Shown: positions 47,003 to 57,136, counted from the stretch's first letter. The stretch is DNA of 64,000 nt from Chloropicon primus (GCA_023205875.1 CP060756.1:1-64000), one strand, 5' to 3'. Program-made: numbers and translations. Notes: a model not told the origin generated them from the letters alone.

Positions 47003-50000
47003 ATGGAGAAGGAGAAGGAGAAGGAGAAGGAGAAGGGCGAAGTTGTTGTGGTTCGAGGGACTGAAGCGACAAGGGCCTCCTCCTCCTCCTCCTCGTCGTC
47101 ACCACCGAGGATGGTGAGGGTCACGGATTGGAAGCGGATCGCGGTCGAGGCGGAGGACCCGGCCTCGCTCGTGGGGCTGCGGGGAATCTGCGCGACGACG
47201 AGGCACGGACTCGGGACCTTGTTCCTGTCGACTCAGCGCTCGGGCGCCGCGAGGAACGCGCTCCAGGGGCGCCTGCCTCCCGGGGGGGACAGGAGCGACG
47301 CCTTCCTCGTCGTAAGGAACGCCGCCAACTCCACGGGCCTCGTGCCCCTGGGCCTCAAGGGCCACGACGCCTCGTCAACGTCAACATCATCTTCCTCTTC
47401 TTCGTCTTCGGTTCCCGTGGCGTGGTTCCTGAACCGGAGGAAGCGAGGGGCGAAGACCTCGACGCAGGTGAGGGCGTCGGATTCAAGGGACGGGTCGACG
47501 GCCCACGTGGCGGTGGCCTCGGACAACAAGAGGAGGTGCGAGGTGTACGACGTGGCCGAGCTCTCCTCGGCGTCGCCGAGGCCGAGCGTGACCCTGCCGG
47601 CCCCCTTCCCGTCCAAGGGCTTCCGGTGGAAGACCCTTCGCGTCTCCGCCGCGGGGGACGCCGTGTGCGCCCTGTGCCTGGACGACAGGGCTTCTTCCTC
47701 CGAGCCATCCCCGTCCCCGTCGCTCTGGCTCTGGACGCGGTACAGCGGGCAGTGGAACCGGGTGGACGTCGCCCAGCCCGTCGACGACGACGGGACGAAT
47801 CGGGTCAGCCTCGCCTTCGCGGAGGGGCGCAACAAGTTCGTCGCCCTGTCCTGCAGGGTCTCCCCGGCCGCCGCCTCGCCGCTGCTGCTGGAGAGGACCG
47901 AGGTGGACCTCAAGCCCTCGCTGGACCTCACCGGGCCGAGGAACCTCGCGGGGGGCTCCATGGGGAGGACCTCGAGGGCGGAGGTGGATCTCCCCCGCGG
48001 CTTTGCGCCGGCCTCGAAAGTCCAGGCGCTGGACGCCAGGGGGAGCCTCTTCGCCGTCGCAGTGTCCTGCGAGCGGGACTTCGCGGTGCTCGTGCTGGAC
48101 GAAGGCTTGGGCACGAGGGGCGTGGGGCTGCCGCCCCCGAGTCTGGCCTCGGATCTGCTCGTCGTCGCGGTCACCGTCTTCGACCTCCCGAGCGCCTCCA
48201 CGGTGGGAGTGGCCACCCTGTGCCGGGGAGGCCTGTTCTGCGTTTTCGACGACAGGGGACGTCTGTTGAGGGTCCTCCAGACCCAGCCGTGCATGACGAC
48301 GGGCTCCACGCCCCCCTCCCTCGCCCCCCTGCACTTTGGGGGCCAGCAGTATATCGCCTGCGCCGCGAACGACGGGGAAGTGAGGGTGCTCGGCGTGCAG
48401 AGCGGAGACCCGGGGACCGATGAGGAGGACGACGACTGGGAAGCGGAGGTGGAGGAGGACCTGGAAGCGGAGGAGGAGGAGCGGCGGAAGGGAAGCAAGG
48501 CGGCAGAGGAGGTGTACTTCGACTTCCTCGAGTCGCTGCTCACGGTGTCCAGCTACGGAAAGCCCTTCGACACCCTGCTCGGAGACTTCGAGGGGGTGCT
48601 GACGACCTTGGGTTCCAAACTAGGCCCCCGGCTCGTCCTCAACTCCCTGCACGACATGATTCTCACGCTCTGCGAAGAGGAGGAGCACTTGGCATCGCTG
48701 TGGCTGCTGGAGGCTGCGGAGGGCCTTGGGAACCGCGAGGAGAGGGATTGGTCGCGAGGCCTGACCTCCTTGGATTGGCTCAACTTGTGGCAGATCCTAG
48801 CAAACTCTGTCTTTGAATCTCTGGAGCAGAGGGGTGATGGCGAGGGCGCCCGGGACGGGGGTTTCTACCACGAGGTGGCATCAGCCCTCTGGAAGAGGCT
48901 GGCCTCGAGCGGGTTCGACTCGCTTGCCAAGTCCCAATTCGATGCAGCCAATGACGGGGTGTTCGGCGGACAAGGCGACCTCGCGGGCATGATCCTTGAT
49001 GCCGACCGGGCTTTTGTGCACGGAGATCTACACAAGAGCCTGGCCCTGTACAGGGAAGCGGGTGCCGAGGCCTCGCTGTCGCACATAGCCTGTTGCATCC
49101 ACTCGGACATGGCGGAAGAGTGCTTGGAGGCCACTTACTCTCTGCTCTGTGTCGGAGAGGAGGGAGGCATCATGCCCCCTGGATTGAGTCAAGGGGAGCT
49201 TCGAAGCATGAAGGCAGAAGCGTGCTCGGAGCTCGGGAGGCTGCTGATAGAAGCACATAGACCTTCCCAGAACGACGCCGCGGGTGGCGTGACGTTCCCA
49301 TCCCCACTCTCCTGGTCGACAAGAGGGGGTCACGGGCATGAGGGTACCACTTGCAGAAGACTGTCATTGGACTGGAACAAACTGAGGGAGTCCCTGAAGA
49401 AGGGGCGGGCTGCCAGCCCATCCCTGGCTCTTGGTCTGTTCTTACATTCATTGCAAGCGTCTAAAGTGAGTATGCTGGTGGATGCCTCCTTGTTGTGGGA
49501 TTATCTTGGCCATTGGCGCCGCGCCGTGTGCTTGCTTAAAGCTTGCGGACGCGTCTTCAAGTCGTACGGAAAGGACAAGGCAGCCGAACACATTGGCAGG
49601 GAGACCGTGCTGTACTTGAAATCAAAGTTGGAGGGGAAGCTGGGTGACCTCGACGTCCTCCTGGATGGAAATTCCTTGGGGGAATTCGATTCCATCTTCC
49701 GAACTTTCCTTCTGCTTCCAGAATCCGCAACGAAATCTGAAACTTTCGGCGTCCTCATGAAGAAGTTGCAGGCTTCTGTCAACAAAGAGATCGCAAAGAG
49801 CTTATCAGTGATTGATCTCAGGTCGCTGCAAGGCCTTGGTGAGACGTGCACCCGTCTGTACAAGTTGGTTGGAGCGCTTTGCTCTGTCCTCGTTTCAATA
49901 TCAAGGCCAGTCTACAGTCTTGAGGACCTGTCGTACGGCGAAAATGGCGTATTGCAAGTATCAGGCGCAACCAACGTTGGCGACGAGTGTTACGAGTCCC

Positions 50001-53000
50001 TCTCTTCCGCGTACGAAGACATGATTCAGCTCTCAAGAACGATCCGTTCGTATGCCCTCCTGGCTTTACAGTGGCAAAGTTGGCAATCATCCGCGAGCGC
50101 AAAGGAGAGGAAGGAATTCATGAAAGAGACCGTCTTGTGCCTGGCACTCATCCTTTCGAGCGATCCTGGCAGTGCAGCTCAAAGGTCACAGAAAGTCCAG
50201 AAAATGGCGTGCTGGATTCTCAAAGAATTCATCTCTGCCGAAGTTTTCCAGGAAGACCCTGCGCTTGTCAGCCTCGTTAAAAATTCTATTCCCATGGGAT
50301 GCATGACGGGGCCCACGAGGAAGGCGTTGGAAAGCATTTCCGGGGAAGCTGGGCTTGACACTGAAAATTTGGAGGAAGAAGCAGAAGCGTACATGGACAT
50401 CCTTCAATCTGATTCTGCAGCTTATGTGCATGACCTTTTTGGCATATGCTCGGAAGCGATTGCCTGGACTGAGACAAACATAGACGACAAGAGCTTTGAC
50501 GACGAAGGGTTAAGTCTAATCCACTTGGCCCTTCTGGAAGGTTTTGCGTCGTTTCCAAGGGGTCCCAGAGACAATGACTCTCAGGATCCGAAGTGGCCAA
50601 CACTTGATATGTGCATAGCTCATCCTCTCAATTGTGGAGCGAACTTCAACATTGATGCAGATGAACGGGTGCTTGCAAATATATTGACTCTTGGCCCATT
50701 CGCAACGGGGAGCAGCTCTGACACTGAGGAAGGCGACGTGTTTTCTGAGGTATCAGAAATTGATGTCGTGGAAAGCGTGATAGTGGACGAAGAGGAGGAG
50801 GGCTTGAACGTGATCAGACTTGTCTTTCGGAACGTGCAGGGCTTGGAAACTGAGGACAGCGGGGATTCTAGTTCGACCGTATTGAACATTAGGATTGACG
50901 TTGGTGATGATGATGTATCTTTGCCCCCGGAGGAATCCACGACATTCACGGATAGCAGCTGCGAAGAGGAGAGACTGATCCTGAACAGTATTGCAGAAAA
51001 CTTAGTGAATGATGCCATCACGGAGGCTATTTCCCAAGCTCTTGTGGAAGGTGCAATTGCTCACGCGATATCAGCAGCAGCACAAGTACAAGAAACTGCT
51101 GAGCCTGTGCTTGATCAGGAGGACGTCAAGTCTTCTGATGTGGCGGAGGAAGAACCCGATACATCTTCAGCAGAGATTGCTGCAAAAGCTCTAGTTGAAG
51201 ATGCGATTGCTTATGCGATATCAGTAGCAGCAGTGATGGAAGAAGCTCAAGCTTCTGAGTTTGAACCTGTGTCTGTGTCTGTGTCTGAACCTGAGCAGGA
51301 GGACACCAAATCACCTGTTGTGGATGAGGAAGAACCCGATACATCCTCAGCAGAGATTGCTGTAAAGACACTGGTGGAAGGCGCAATTGCTCACGCGATA
51401 TCAGCGGCAGAACTGCACGAAGGTCAAGGTACTGAGCCTGAACCTGAGCCTGTGTCTGAACCTGAGCAGGAGGACACCAAATCACCTGTTGTGGATGAGG
51501 AAGAACCCGATACATCCTCAGCAGAGATTGCTGCAAAAGCACTAGTTGAAGGCGCAATTGCTCACGCGATATCAGCGGCAGAACTGCACGAAGGTCAAGG
51601 TACTGAGCCTGAACCTGAGCCTGTGTCTGAACCTGAGCAGGAGGACACCAAATCACCTGTTGTGGATGAGGAAGAACCCGATACATCCTCAGCAGAGATT
51701 GCTGCAAAAGCACTAGTTGAAGGCGCAATTGCTCACGCGATATCAGCGGCAGAACTGCAAGATTCTGAGCCCGTGCCTGACCCTGAGGAGGATGTCGTGT
51801 CTTCTGACCCCGAAGGAGAAGATGCTGCTGCACCCTCGTCGGAGCCACCTTCAGTTGAGGATATCCCAAAGACTCCAGTGGAAGAAGCTGAAACTGCTGA
51901 GCCTGAACCTGTGCTTGCCCCTCGGCAGGAGGATGTCAAGTCTTCTGATGTTGAAAGAGAAGACACTGCTGCACCCTCGTCGGAGCCATCTTCAGTTGAG
52001 GGTGTTCCAAAGACTCCAGTGGAAGATGACGCATCAGCAGCAGTAATGGTGCTGGAAGAAGCTGAAACTGCTGAGCCTGAACCTGTGTCTGTGTCTGAAC
52101 CTGTATTTGATCAGGAGGACGCCCAGCCTTCTGATGTGGATGAGGAAGAACCCGATACATCCTCAGCAGAGATTGCTGTAAAGACATTGGTGGAAGGCGC
52201 AATTGCTCACGCGATATCAGCAGCAGCACAAGTACAAGAAACTGCTGAGCCTGTGCTTGATCAGGAGGACGTCAAGTCTTCTGATGTGGCGGAGGAAGAA
52301 CCCGATACATCTTCAGCAGAGATTGCTGCAAAAGCTCTAGTTGAAGATGCGATTGCTTATGCGATATCAGTAGCAGCAGTGATGGAAGAAGCTCAAGCTT
52401 CTGAGTTTGAACCTGTGTCTGTGTCTGTGTCTGAACCTGAGCAGGAGGACACCAAATCACCTGTTGTGGATGAGGAAGAACCCGATACATCCTCAGCAGA
52501 GATTGCTGTAAAGACACTGGTGGAAGGCGCAATTGCTCACGCGATATCAGCGGCAGAACTGCAAGATTCTGAGCCTGTGCCTATGCTTGAACAGGAGGAG
52601 GAGAAATTGTCTAATGTGGAAGGAGATGCTGCTGCACCCTCATTGGAGCCACCTTCAGTTGAGGGTGTTTCAAAGACTCCAGTGGAAGATGACGCATCAG
52701 CAGCAGTAACGGTGCTGGAAGAAGCTGGAACTGCTGAGCCTGAACCTGTGCTTGAGCCTGAGCAGGACTACGTCGAGCCTTCTGATGTTGATGGAGATGC
52801 TGCTGCTGCATCGTCGTCGAAGCCACCGTCAGGACAGGAACCCATCGTTAAAGCTCTGGTGGAAGATGCAATTGCTCATGCCGTGTCTGCAGCTGTGCTG
52901 CAAGATGCAGCAGAGGCATCATTGCAACTCACTTCTGACGTGCCTGCGAAATCCGAGCATGGAACTGATAGCGGTGATATGGAACAAAAGGAGGCAAGGC

Positions 53001-56000
53001 AGGATGATGCAAAGCTCCCACCTAAATCACCTGAACGTGTTTCTGAGAAAAAGGAAGTTGATGAAAGGGCATCGCCGCCCTCTAAATCTTCTGGTGTGCT
53101 TCTTGAGACCACAAACAAGCCTGCTTCAGCTGGAGAGAGCATCTCTGATGATGGCGTTCGTGACGAGTCTGATTCTATGTCAGAGTCGAGTCCAAAGCAA
53201 AGAAACTATCAGAATCTGACTGAAGTAAGGAGCTCGCTCGAAGATATTCACATCATGACACAGGAGGCTAAAAGGAACCTGGAAAAAGAGGAAAGCGCCC
53301 GGGATGTGGCTAAGCAGAATGCTCAGCGGCCGTGGGAGACAGATTTGGCCCTATTCAAGGGTTTGAGCAAAAGCGGTGCAGAGCACCGACACGATGAGGC
53401 AGATGATGAAGTTGTGAAAAAACCTGCAACAAGAAGAGAGGCGCGCCGGAAGAAAACACGGAAAGCAAAGGCACCGCAGGCGGGCAGCAAAAGGGAAGTC
53501 GTCGAGCGTAAAATTGCCACCACACAGACGGAGTCCAAGTCGCCTCAGCGTGTGGATCCCCAAGAAAGGGCTTCTGAAGAAAAGTCTCCCAAGGAAGTGA
53601 TTCTTCTGGAATTGAAGCGAATCAAGAAAGAGTACTTGAGTGCCATCAAACAGGCCCAACGAGCTCTGAAGACTCAAGACCCATCTATCAACAAGGTGCT
53701 TGCGAGTCAAGTCGAGACCTTGAAGGACTATGATGAGATTCTTGAGATGGCAACTGGTTCGGTGCCCGAACAAAGCGAGGACAAGAGCTATCCAGAGCCA
53801 GAGCTACGGAAACCTGCAGAGCCAGAAATCCCTTCAGCAACCCTGGCAACGAAAAAAGGTGTCATGGAGAGTGACGAGGAGAGTCCTTCCTCGCAAAGCC
53901 CTTCCTCAGACAGCCCTTCTTCAAGTGATGAGCAAGAAGAGGAGAGGAGGAGGAGAAGAAAGAGAGCTGCTGAGATGCTGAGGAAGATAGTCTCCAATTC
54001 TAGGAGTAGGAGGAAGAGCAAAGAAACTCTGGAGGCAAATCAAAAAATTGTGGAGGATGCTTCCACTTCTGAAGGTCCTGTAGTCACAGACTACAGAAAA
54101 GACATGCCTTTGAAGGAACAGACAGACAACCTCTTGGACCAAATGGGGAAGGCAGTTGAGCTTTCAAGTCAGACTACACTTCACCAGGGTGATGGGCGTG
54201 AAGATTCGCACACTGAGGATGCTGATGACAACCAGACTGCTGTGGCACCCTCCCAGGAAGAACTCGAAGCCCCCAAACTTGCACAACAAGGTCATGGAGG
54301 AGAAGAGGGGAAAGGTGAAGAAGATGAAAGCACAGATGTTGCTCGAGAACTTGACATCGAAACCCAGGAAGCGCGTCCGCTTCTTGGCATTCCCCTGGAA
54401 AGGGACCCTGCTTTTGATCTGTTTGCGCACTTTTTCGAACTCAAGTCTACTGACCCCACGAGACATCTGAGAGAAAAATTCAAGAGCTCCCCGCACACGA
54501 GATATGGATCGATCAAGAGAAACAACTTCAAGTCCTTTCTGTTCCAGCTCTCAGAATTTTGTGGCAGTGGGTTCTCGAAGAACGAGCTTCTGTACATCGA
54601 GTTGCTCTTTGATGCCGTGATAAGTGTGACTGGCAGAACCACGAGCAGGATGAGCGAGCCTCCAAGTTGGGAAATAGTTGAAGAAAGGTTTGTTCAGATC
54701 TCTTGGCATTACTACCAAGGAATCAGGCGGAAGGAGATGAATCTGGAATTCATGTTGGCTAGCACCAAAGAGCACGTCTCAGAGTGCAGTGAAGACGTCG
54801 AGGGGTCTCTCGCAAATGATTTGGGGCTCAGCGAGGTTTCTGAAATTCCTCTCTCGCAGCTTCCTGCTGTTCTGGCGGCCTTCTTTTCAAAGATCAGTAT
54901 GGACCTCAGTGTACGCGATGTGTGCTTGGTTTTCTGGGATTGCATGCATTCGAGACTGGCACGATCCGAGACGTTCGATCTGACCACTTTGATGGACCTA
55001 ATGCAGCCAGAATCCATGAGAAGAAAAGAGGTTCCACGCCTCGAGGTAACAAAGTCGCCCACTTCGGATGAAAATCTCCCAATTCTGGAGCCAGAACCTG
55101 CTGCCGAGCCACCACGGGAGGAGAAGGAGGAGGAGACACAGCCTGCTGCCGAGCCACCACGGGAGGAGAAGGAGGAGGAGACACAACCTGCTGCCGAGCC
55201 ACCACAGGAGGAGAAGGAGGGGGAGACACGAGGCGAGGTTGTCCGCGAACTCGGCGTTTCTTCGTTGGAAGTGAGCGATGAAGAGGAAACGACACACATT
55301 GAAGATGAAGGGCCCCAAGCGATTAAGGGCAGTCTCTCAGAAGCCCAAGACCAAACGCAGGCTCCTCCTCCAGCCAACGACGTGGAAGAGAGCCTCGGTG
55401 TGATTGAACCTGCGCGGGAGGACAGGCTTCCAGGAATTCCTGCATATGTTTCGGATGCTGTTGAGACTTGTTTGCAGGAGGCCAAAGCTGTGGACTTTGT
55501 TGAGTCTGAGCCAGTGTCAGCGTTGCCTGAAGTTCTGGAGAGGAAGGAGGAAGGAGGGGCAGCGAGGAGCGAGAGCGAGGAGAGTATGCCGGAGAGGGGA
55601 CCAGCCATATCTAGTGGCTCTTCCATGGACAAGATAAATCTCAACGAGATTCTTCTGGACATCAAGGGTGGTGAGGAGAATTGGCTGAAAGTTTCAAAGG
55701 CTCCCCCCTCCTCTGGTGCATCCTATGGCTCCCATGCCTTTGCCGACTTCTTTGATGTCCAGAGCATAAGCATGAGCGACTTCCAGCAGTCGTCCCCTCG
55801 GGAAGTCTTGCATCTGCAGGCGTTGGACCCGGAACCTGGCCGGCGCAAGACGACGATGGCGCGCAAGAACATGCTTGTGCCCGCAAGCAACGTCGAGCTC
55901 GAGGAGCTCTTTGCGGAGATGGATGAGATGGAGCGAAAGGAGGAGAGCCTTCCCAAGCGGAAGACAAAGGCGGAGAAGAAACTGGAGAAGGAGACAAGGT

Positions 56001-56350
56001 CCGCCCTGTCAAAGCTGAAGACCAAGCAGAACGCCAGGAGAGAAAGGGTGAAGCAGGAGCTGAAGGCAGAGAGGAAGAGATACGCGGAGGCGGAGAAGAG
56101 GGCCAAGGAGAACGTCCTTAAATATGCCAAGCTGAGGCAACAGAACTACGAGTCCATCTTGGCAGACGTCCAGACGGCCCTGGTGGAGGCCGAGGTCGCC
56201 GCCTACACGCTGGAGACGGAGAACGAGGAGCTCCACGACTTCCTGGAGGAGATGAGCAGCGAGCAGAACGAGAGTCACACCAAGTACATCTCAAAGCTTC
56301 AGGACCACCTCTCTCTCGTCGAGGCCCAGATTGGTGCAGCGGCTGAGTAG
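47003..56350 (+). CDS. Giant scaffold-like protein with AKAP-like helix array
   Basis: 3115 residues in one uninterrupted exon. Residues 2-11 are an (EK)n run, and residues 35-480 are beta-rich and could be a WD-like propeller. Residues 480-1270 are helical and TPR-like in style. Residues about 1330-1965 hold ten copies of an amphipathic helix such as AAKALVEGAIAHAISAA, separated by acidic, Pro/Ser-rich linkers. A second disordered region has three 15-residue repeats (about 2699-2743). Residues 2970-3115 are a strong coiled coil. The helices match the PKA RII-anchoring pattern, so a signalling scaffold is plausible. Length and architecture (propeller, helical body, coiled coil) recall ciliary CPLANE1, but I cannot show homology. 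The middle is visibly less GC-rich than the ends. Confidence 0.75.
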   Translation: MEKEKEKEKEKGEVVVVRGTEATRASSSSSSSSPPRMVRVTDWKRIAVEAEDPASLVGLRGICATTRHGLGTLFLSTQRSGAARNALQGRLPPGGDRSDAFLVVRNAANSTGLVPLGLKGHDASSTSTSSSSSSSSVPVAWFLNRRKRGAKTSTQVRASDSRDGSTAHVAVASDNKRRCEVYDVAELSSASPRPSVTLPAPFPSKGFRWKTLRVSAAGDAVCALCLDDRASSSEPSPSPSLWLWTRYSGQWNRVDVAQPVDDDGTNRVSLAFAEGRNKFVALSCRVSPAAASPLLLERTEVDLKPSLDLTGPRNLAGGSMGRTSRAEVDLPRGFAPASKVQALDARGSLFAVAVSCERDFAVLVLDEGLGTRGVGLPPPSLASDLLVVAVTVFDLPSASTVGVATLCRGGLFCVFDDRGRLLRVLQTQPCMTTGSTPPSLAPLHFGGQQYIACAANDGEVRVLGVQSGDPGTDEEDDDWEAEVEEDLEAEEEERRKGSKAAEEVYFDFLESLLTVSSYGKPFDTLLGDFEGVLTTLGSKLGPRLVLNSLHDMILTLCEEEEHLASLWLLEAAEGLGNREERDWSRGLTSLDWLNLWQILANSVFESLEQRGDGEGARDGGFYHEVASALWKRLASSGFDSLAKSQFDAANDGVFGGQGDLAGMILDADRAFVHGDLHKSLALYREAGAEASLSHIACCIHSDMAEECLEATYSLLCVGEEGGIMPPGLSQGELRSMKAEACSELGRLLIEAHRPSQNDAAGGVTFPSPLSWSTRGGHGHEGTTCRRLSLDWNKLRESLKKGRAASPSLALGLFLHSLQASKVSMLVDASLLWDYLGHWRRAVCLLKACGRVFKSYGKDKAAEHIGRETVLYLKSKLEGKLGDLDVLLDGNSLGEFDSIFRTFLLLPESATKSETFGVLMKKLQASVNKEIAKSLSVIDLRSLQGLGETCTRLYKLVGALCSVLVSISRPVYSLEDLSYGENGVLQVSGATNVGDECYESLSSAYEDMIQLSRTIRSYALLALQWQSWQSSASAKERKEFMKETVLCLALILSSDPGSAAQRSQKVQKMACWILKEFISAEVFQEDPALVSLVKNSIPMGCMTGPTRKALESISGEAGLDTENLEEEAEAYMDILQSDSAAYVHDLFGICSEAIAWTETNIDDKSFDDEGLSLIHLALLEGFASFPRGPRDNDSQDPKWPTLDMCIAHPLNCGANFNIDADERVLANILTLGPFATGSSSDTEEGDVFSEVSEIDVVESVIVDEEEEGLNVIRLVFRNVQGLETEDSGDSSSTVLNIRIDVGDDDVSLPPEESTTFTDSSCEEERLILNSIAENLVNDAITEAISQALVEGAIAHAISAAAQVQETAEPVLDQEDVKSSDVAEEEPDTSSAEIAAKALVEDAIAYAISVAAVMEEAQASEFEPVSVSVSEPEQEDTKSPVVDEEEPDTSSAEIAVKTLVEGAIAHAISAAELHEGQGTEPEPEPVSEPEQEDTKSPVVDEEEPDTSSAEIAAKALVEGAIAHAISAAELHEGQGTEPEPEPVSEPEQEDTKSPVVDEEEPDTSSAEIAAKALVEGAIAHAISAAELQDSEPVPDPEEDVVSSDPEGEDAAAPSSEPPSVEDIPKTPVEEAETAEPEPVLAPRQEDVKSSDVEREDTAAPSSEPSSVEGVPKTPVEDDASAAVMVLEEAETAEPEPVSVSEPVFDQEDAQPSDVDEEEPDTSSAEIAVKTLVEGAIAHAISAAAQVQETAEPVLDQEDVKSSDVAEEEPDTSSAEIAAKALVEDAIAYAISVAAVMEEAQASEFEPVSVSVSEPEQEDTKSPVVDEEEPDTSSAEIAVKTLVEGAIAHAISAAELQDSEPVPMLEQEEEKLSNVEGDAAAPSLEPPSVEGVSKTPVEDDASAAVTVLEEAGTAEPEPVLEPEQDYVEPSDVDGDAAAASSSKPPSGQEPIVKALVEDAIAHAVSAAVLQDAAEASLQLTSDVPAKSEHGTDSGDMEQKEARQDDAKLPPKSPERVSEKKEVDERASPPSKSSGVLLETTNKPASAGESISDDGVRDESDSMSESSPKQRNYQNLTEVRSSLEDIHIMTQEAKRNLEKEESARDVAKQNAQRPWETDLALFKGLSKSGAEHRHDEADDEVVKKPATRREARRKKTRKAKAPQAGSKREVVERKIATTQTESKSPQRVDPQERASEEKSPKEVILLELKRIKKEYLSAIKQAQRALKTQDPSINKVLASQVETLKDYDEILEMATGSVPEQSEDKSYPEPELRKPAEPEIPSATLATKKGVMESDEESPSSQSPSSDSPSSSDEQEEERRRRRKRAAEMLRKIVSNSRSRRKSKETLEANQKIVEDASTSEGPVVTDYRKDMPLKEQTDNLLDQMGKAVELSSQTTLHQGDGREDSHTEDADDNQTAVAPSQEELEAPKLAQQGHGGEEGKGEEDESTDVARELDIETQEARPLLGIPLERDPAFDLFAHFFELKSTDPTRHLREKFKSSPHTRYGSIKRNNFKSFLFQLSEFCGSGFSKNELLYIELLFDAVISVTGRTTSRMSEPPSWEIVEERFVQISWHYYQGIRRKEMNLEFMLASTKEHVSECSEDVEGSLANDLGLSEVSEIPLSQLPAVLAAFFSKISMDLSVRDVCLVFWDCMHSRLARSETFDLTTLMDLMQPESMRRKEVPRLEVTKSPTSDENLPILEPEPAAEPPREEKEEETQPAAEPPREEKEEETQPAAEPPQEEKEGETRGEVVRELGVSSLEVSDEEETTHIEDEGPQAIKGSLSEAQDQTQAPPPANDVEESLGVIEPAREDRLPGIPAYVSDAVETCLQEAKAVDFVESEPVSALPEVLERKEEGGAARSESEESMPERGPAISSGSSMDKINLNEILLDIKGGEENWLKVSKAPPSSGASYGSHAFADFFDVQSISMSDFQQSSPREVLHLQALDPEPGRRKTTMARKNMLVPASNVELEELFAEMDEMERKEESLPKRKTKAEKKLEKETRSALSKLKTKQNARRERVKQELKAERKRYAEAEKRAKENVLKYAKLRQQNYESILADVQTALVEAEVAAYTLETENEELHDFLEEMSSEQNESHTKYISKLQDHLSLVEAQIGAAAE
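51053..51417 (+). repeat. Intragenic duplication, copy 1
   Basis: 365 bp that I read as identical to 52199-52563, in the same orientation and frame (offset 1146 bp, 382 codons). It covers two and a half helix units. Confidence 0.9.
52199..52563 (+). repeat. Intragenic duplication, copy 2
   Basis: Second copy of 51053-51417. Absence of silent changes points to a recent duplication or gene conversion inside the array. Confidence 0.9.
55097..55231 (+). repeat. Three tandem 45-bp coding repeats
   Basis: Unit encodes PAAEPPREEKEEETQ; the third copy has small changes (QEEKEGE). It lies in the disordered C-terminal part of the giant protein. Confidence 0.9.
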
Positions 56351-56401
56351 AGCAAGATTCCCAAATGAAGTGTATACTATTTATTATTTTTGCTTTGTAT
56401 T

Positions 56402-56406
56402 TTACA
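56402..56406 (-). other. TGTAA poly(A) signal of MZT1
   Basis: Minus-strand TGTAA 67 nt past the MZT1 stop at 56473. It lies between the stops of the convergent giant gene and MZT1. Confidence 0.45.
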
Positions 56407-56472
56407 ACAGTGGTACGTGAACGACACCGTGTTCTCTCAAGTTGTCCCGACGCCACCTCTCTCCCTTGCTCT

Positions 56473-56831
56473 TCAGGACACGAACTCCTGCGCTCTGAAG
56501 TCCTCCGACTCTCGCTTGAGTTCCTTCACCACAAGCGCCAGCGCCTCCGGGTTCACCCCGTTCTCGCACAAGGCCATCAGAATCGAAAGCGTCTCCTTGT
56601 CGAGCCCCGTGTCGAGCACTTGGGAAAGCTCGTACGCCACTACGCCCACGCAGCGGAGCGGGAGAAGAACACCACCCCCACCAACAACAACACCAACAAC
56701 AACGCAGAAAAACAAAAACAAGGACTCCCGTCAGTTTCCTCGCGTCGCGTCGCGTCGTTTTGTATCTTACCGTCCACGACGTCGTCCCTGGCTTTGGGCT
56801 CCCCCGTCGTTGTCGTCGTCGTCGTCCGCAT
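56473..56831 (-). CDS. MZT1: Mitotic-spindle organizing protein 1 (MOZART1/GIP1)
   Basis: 75 residues from exons 56831-56771 and 56639-56473. The split codon joins as G/TG, giving ARDDVVDVAYELSQVLDTGL. The core ETLSILMALCENGVNPEALA and VVKELKRE identify MOZART1. It binds GCP subunits and recruits gamma-tubulin complexes to microtubule-organising centres. The start at 56831 gives the family length; an upstream ATG at 56942 would add an unlike segment. The poly-Thr after Met comes from a (CGT)n microsatellite. The 131-bp intron is near the 5' end. Confidence 0.9.
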
Positions 56832-57136
56832 GGCTTCCTCCTCTGTCAGCGGAACGGAACTCGAAAAGGCTTCTTCGTTTTGGCGGGGAGCTTGTCGTGA
56901 TATTAGTGTACAAGGTGGGGCATTTTGAATCGGTGATCCCATGGAAAGAGAGCCAGGACCAGGACCAGGACCAGGACGAGACCACCTTGGCCAAGGGAGG
57001 AAGGATCCTGAAGTGGGGCTTGCTTTACCGGGGGGGCTTGGCTCAGCCTTTGGACGGGTTTGGACGGTAACACCAGTCAGGGATTGCTCCTGTTGTTCTT
57101 GTATTTTCTTTTGGGGGGGGGTATTGGTATTGAGCT
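56832..57136. promoter_or_regulatory. Divergent promoter of MZT1 and the E3 ligase gene
   Basis: 305 bp with CCAGGA repeats at about 56951-56973. No gene is seen. Confidence 0.5.

Larger units (their letters stand above)
50990..52900 (+). repeat. Coding repeat array of amphipathic helices
   Basis: Ten helix copies (residues about 1330-1965 of the giant protein). The cleanest part is a 171-bp (57-codon) tandem unit with registers at 51329, 51500 and 51671. Each unit has EEEPDTSSAEIA, a helix of the form xKxLVExAIAxAIS, and a linker rich in EPEP, ending TKSPVVD. Helices vary at the first residue (A/V), the third (A/T) and the glycine (G/D). Confidence 0.9.

Noticed and set aside
52599-52826. 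Minus-strand Gln/His-rich frames over the helix array considered as a separate gene
   Set aside because: They mirror the repeated codons of the giant gene and break up wherever the array changes unit.
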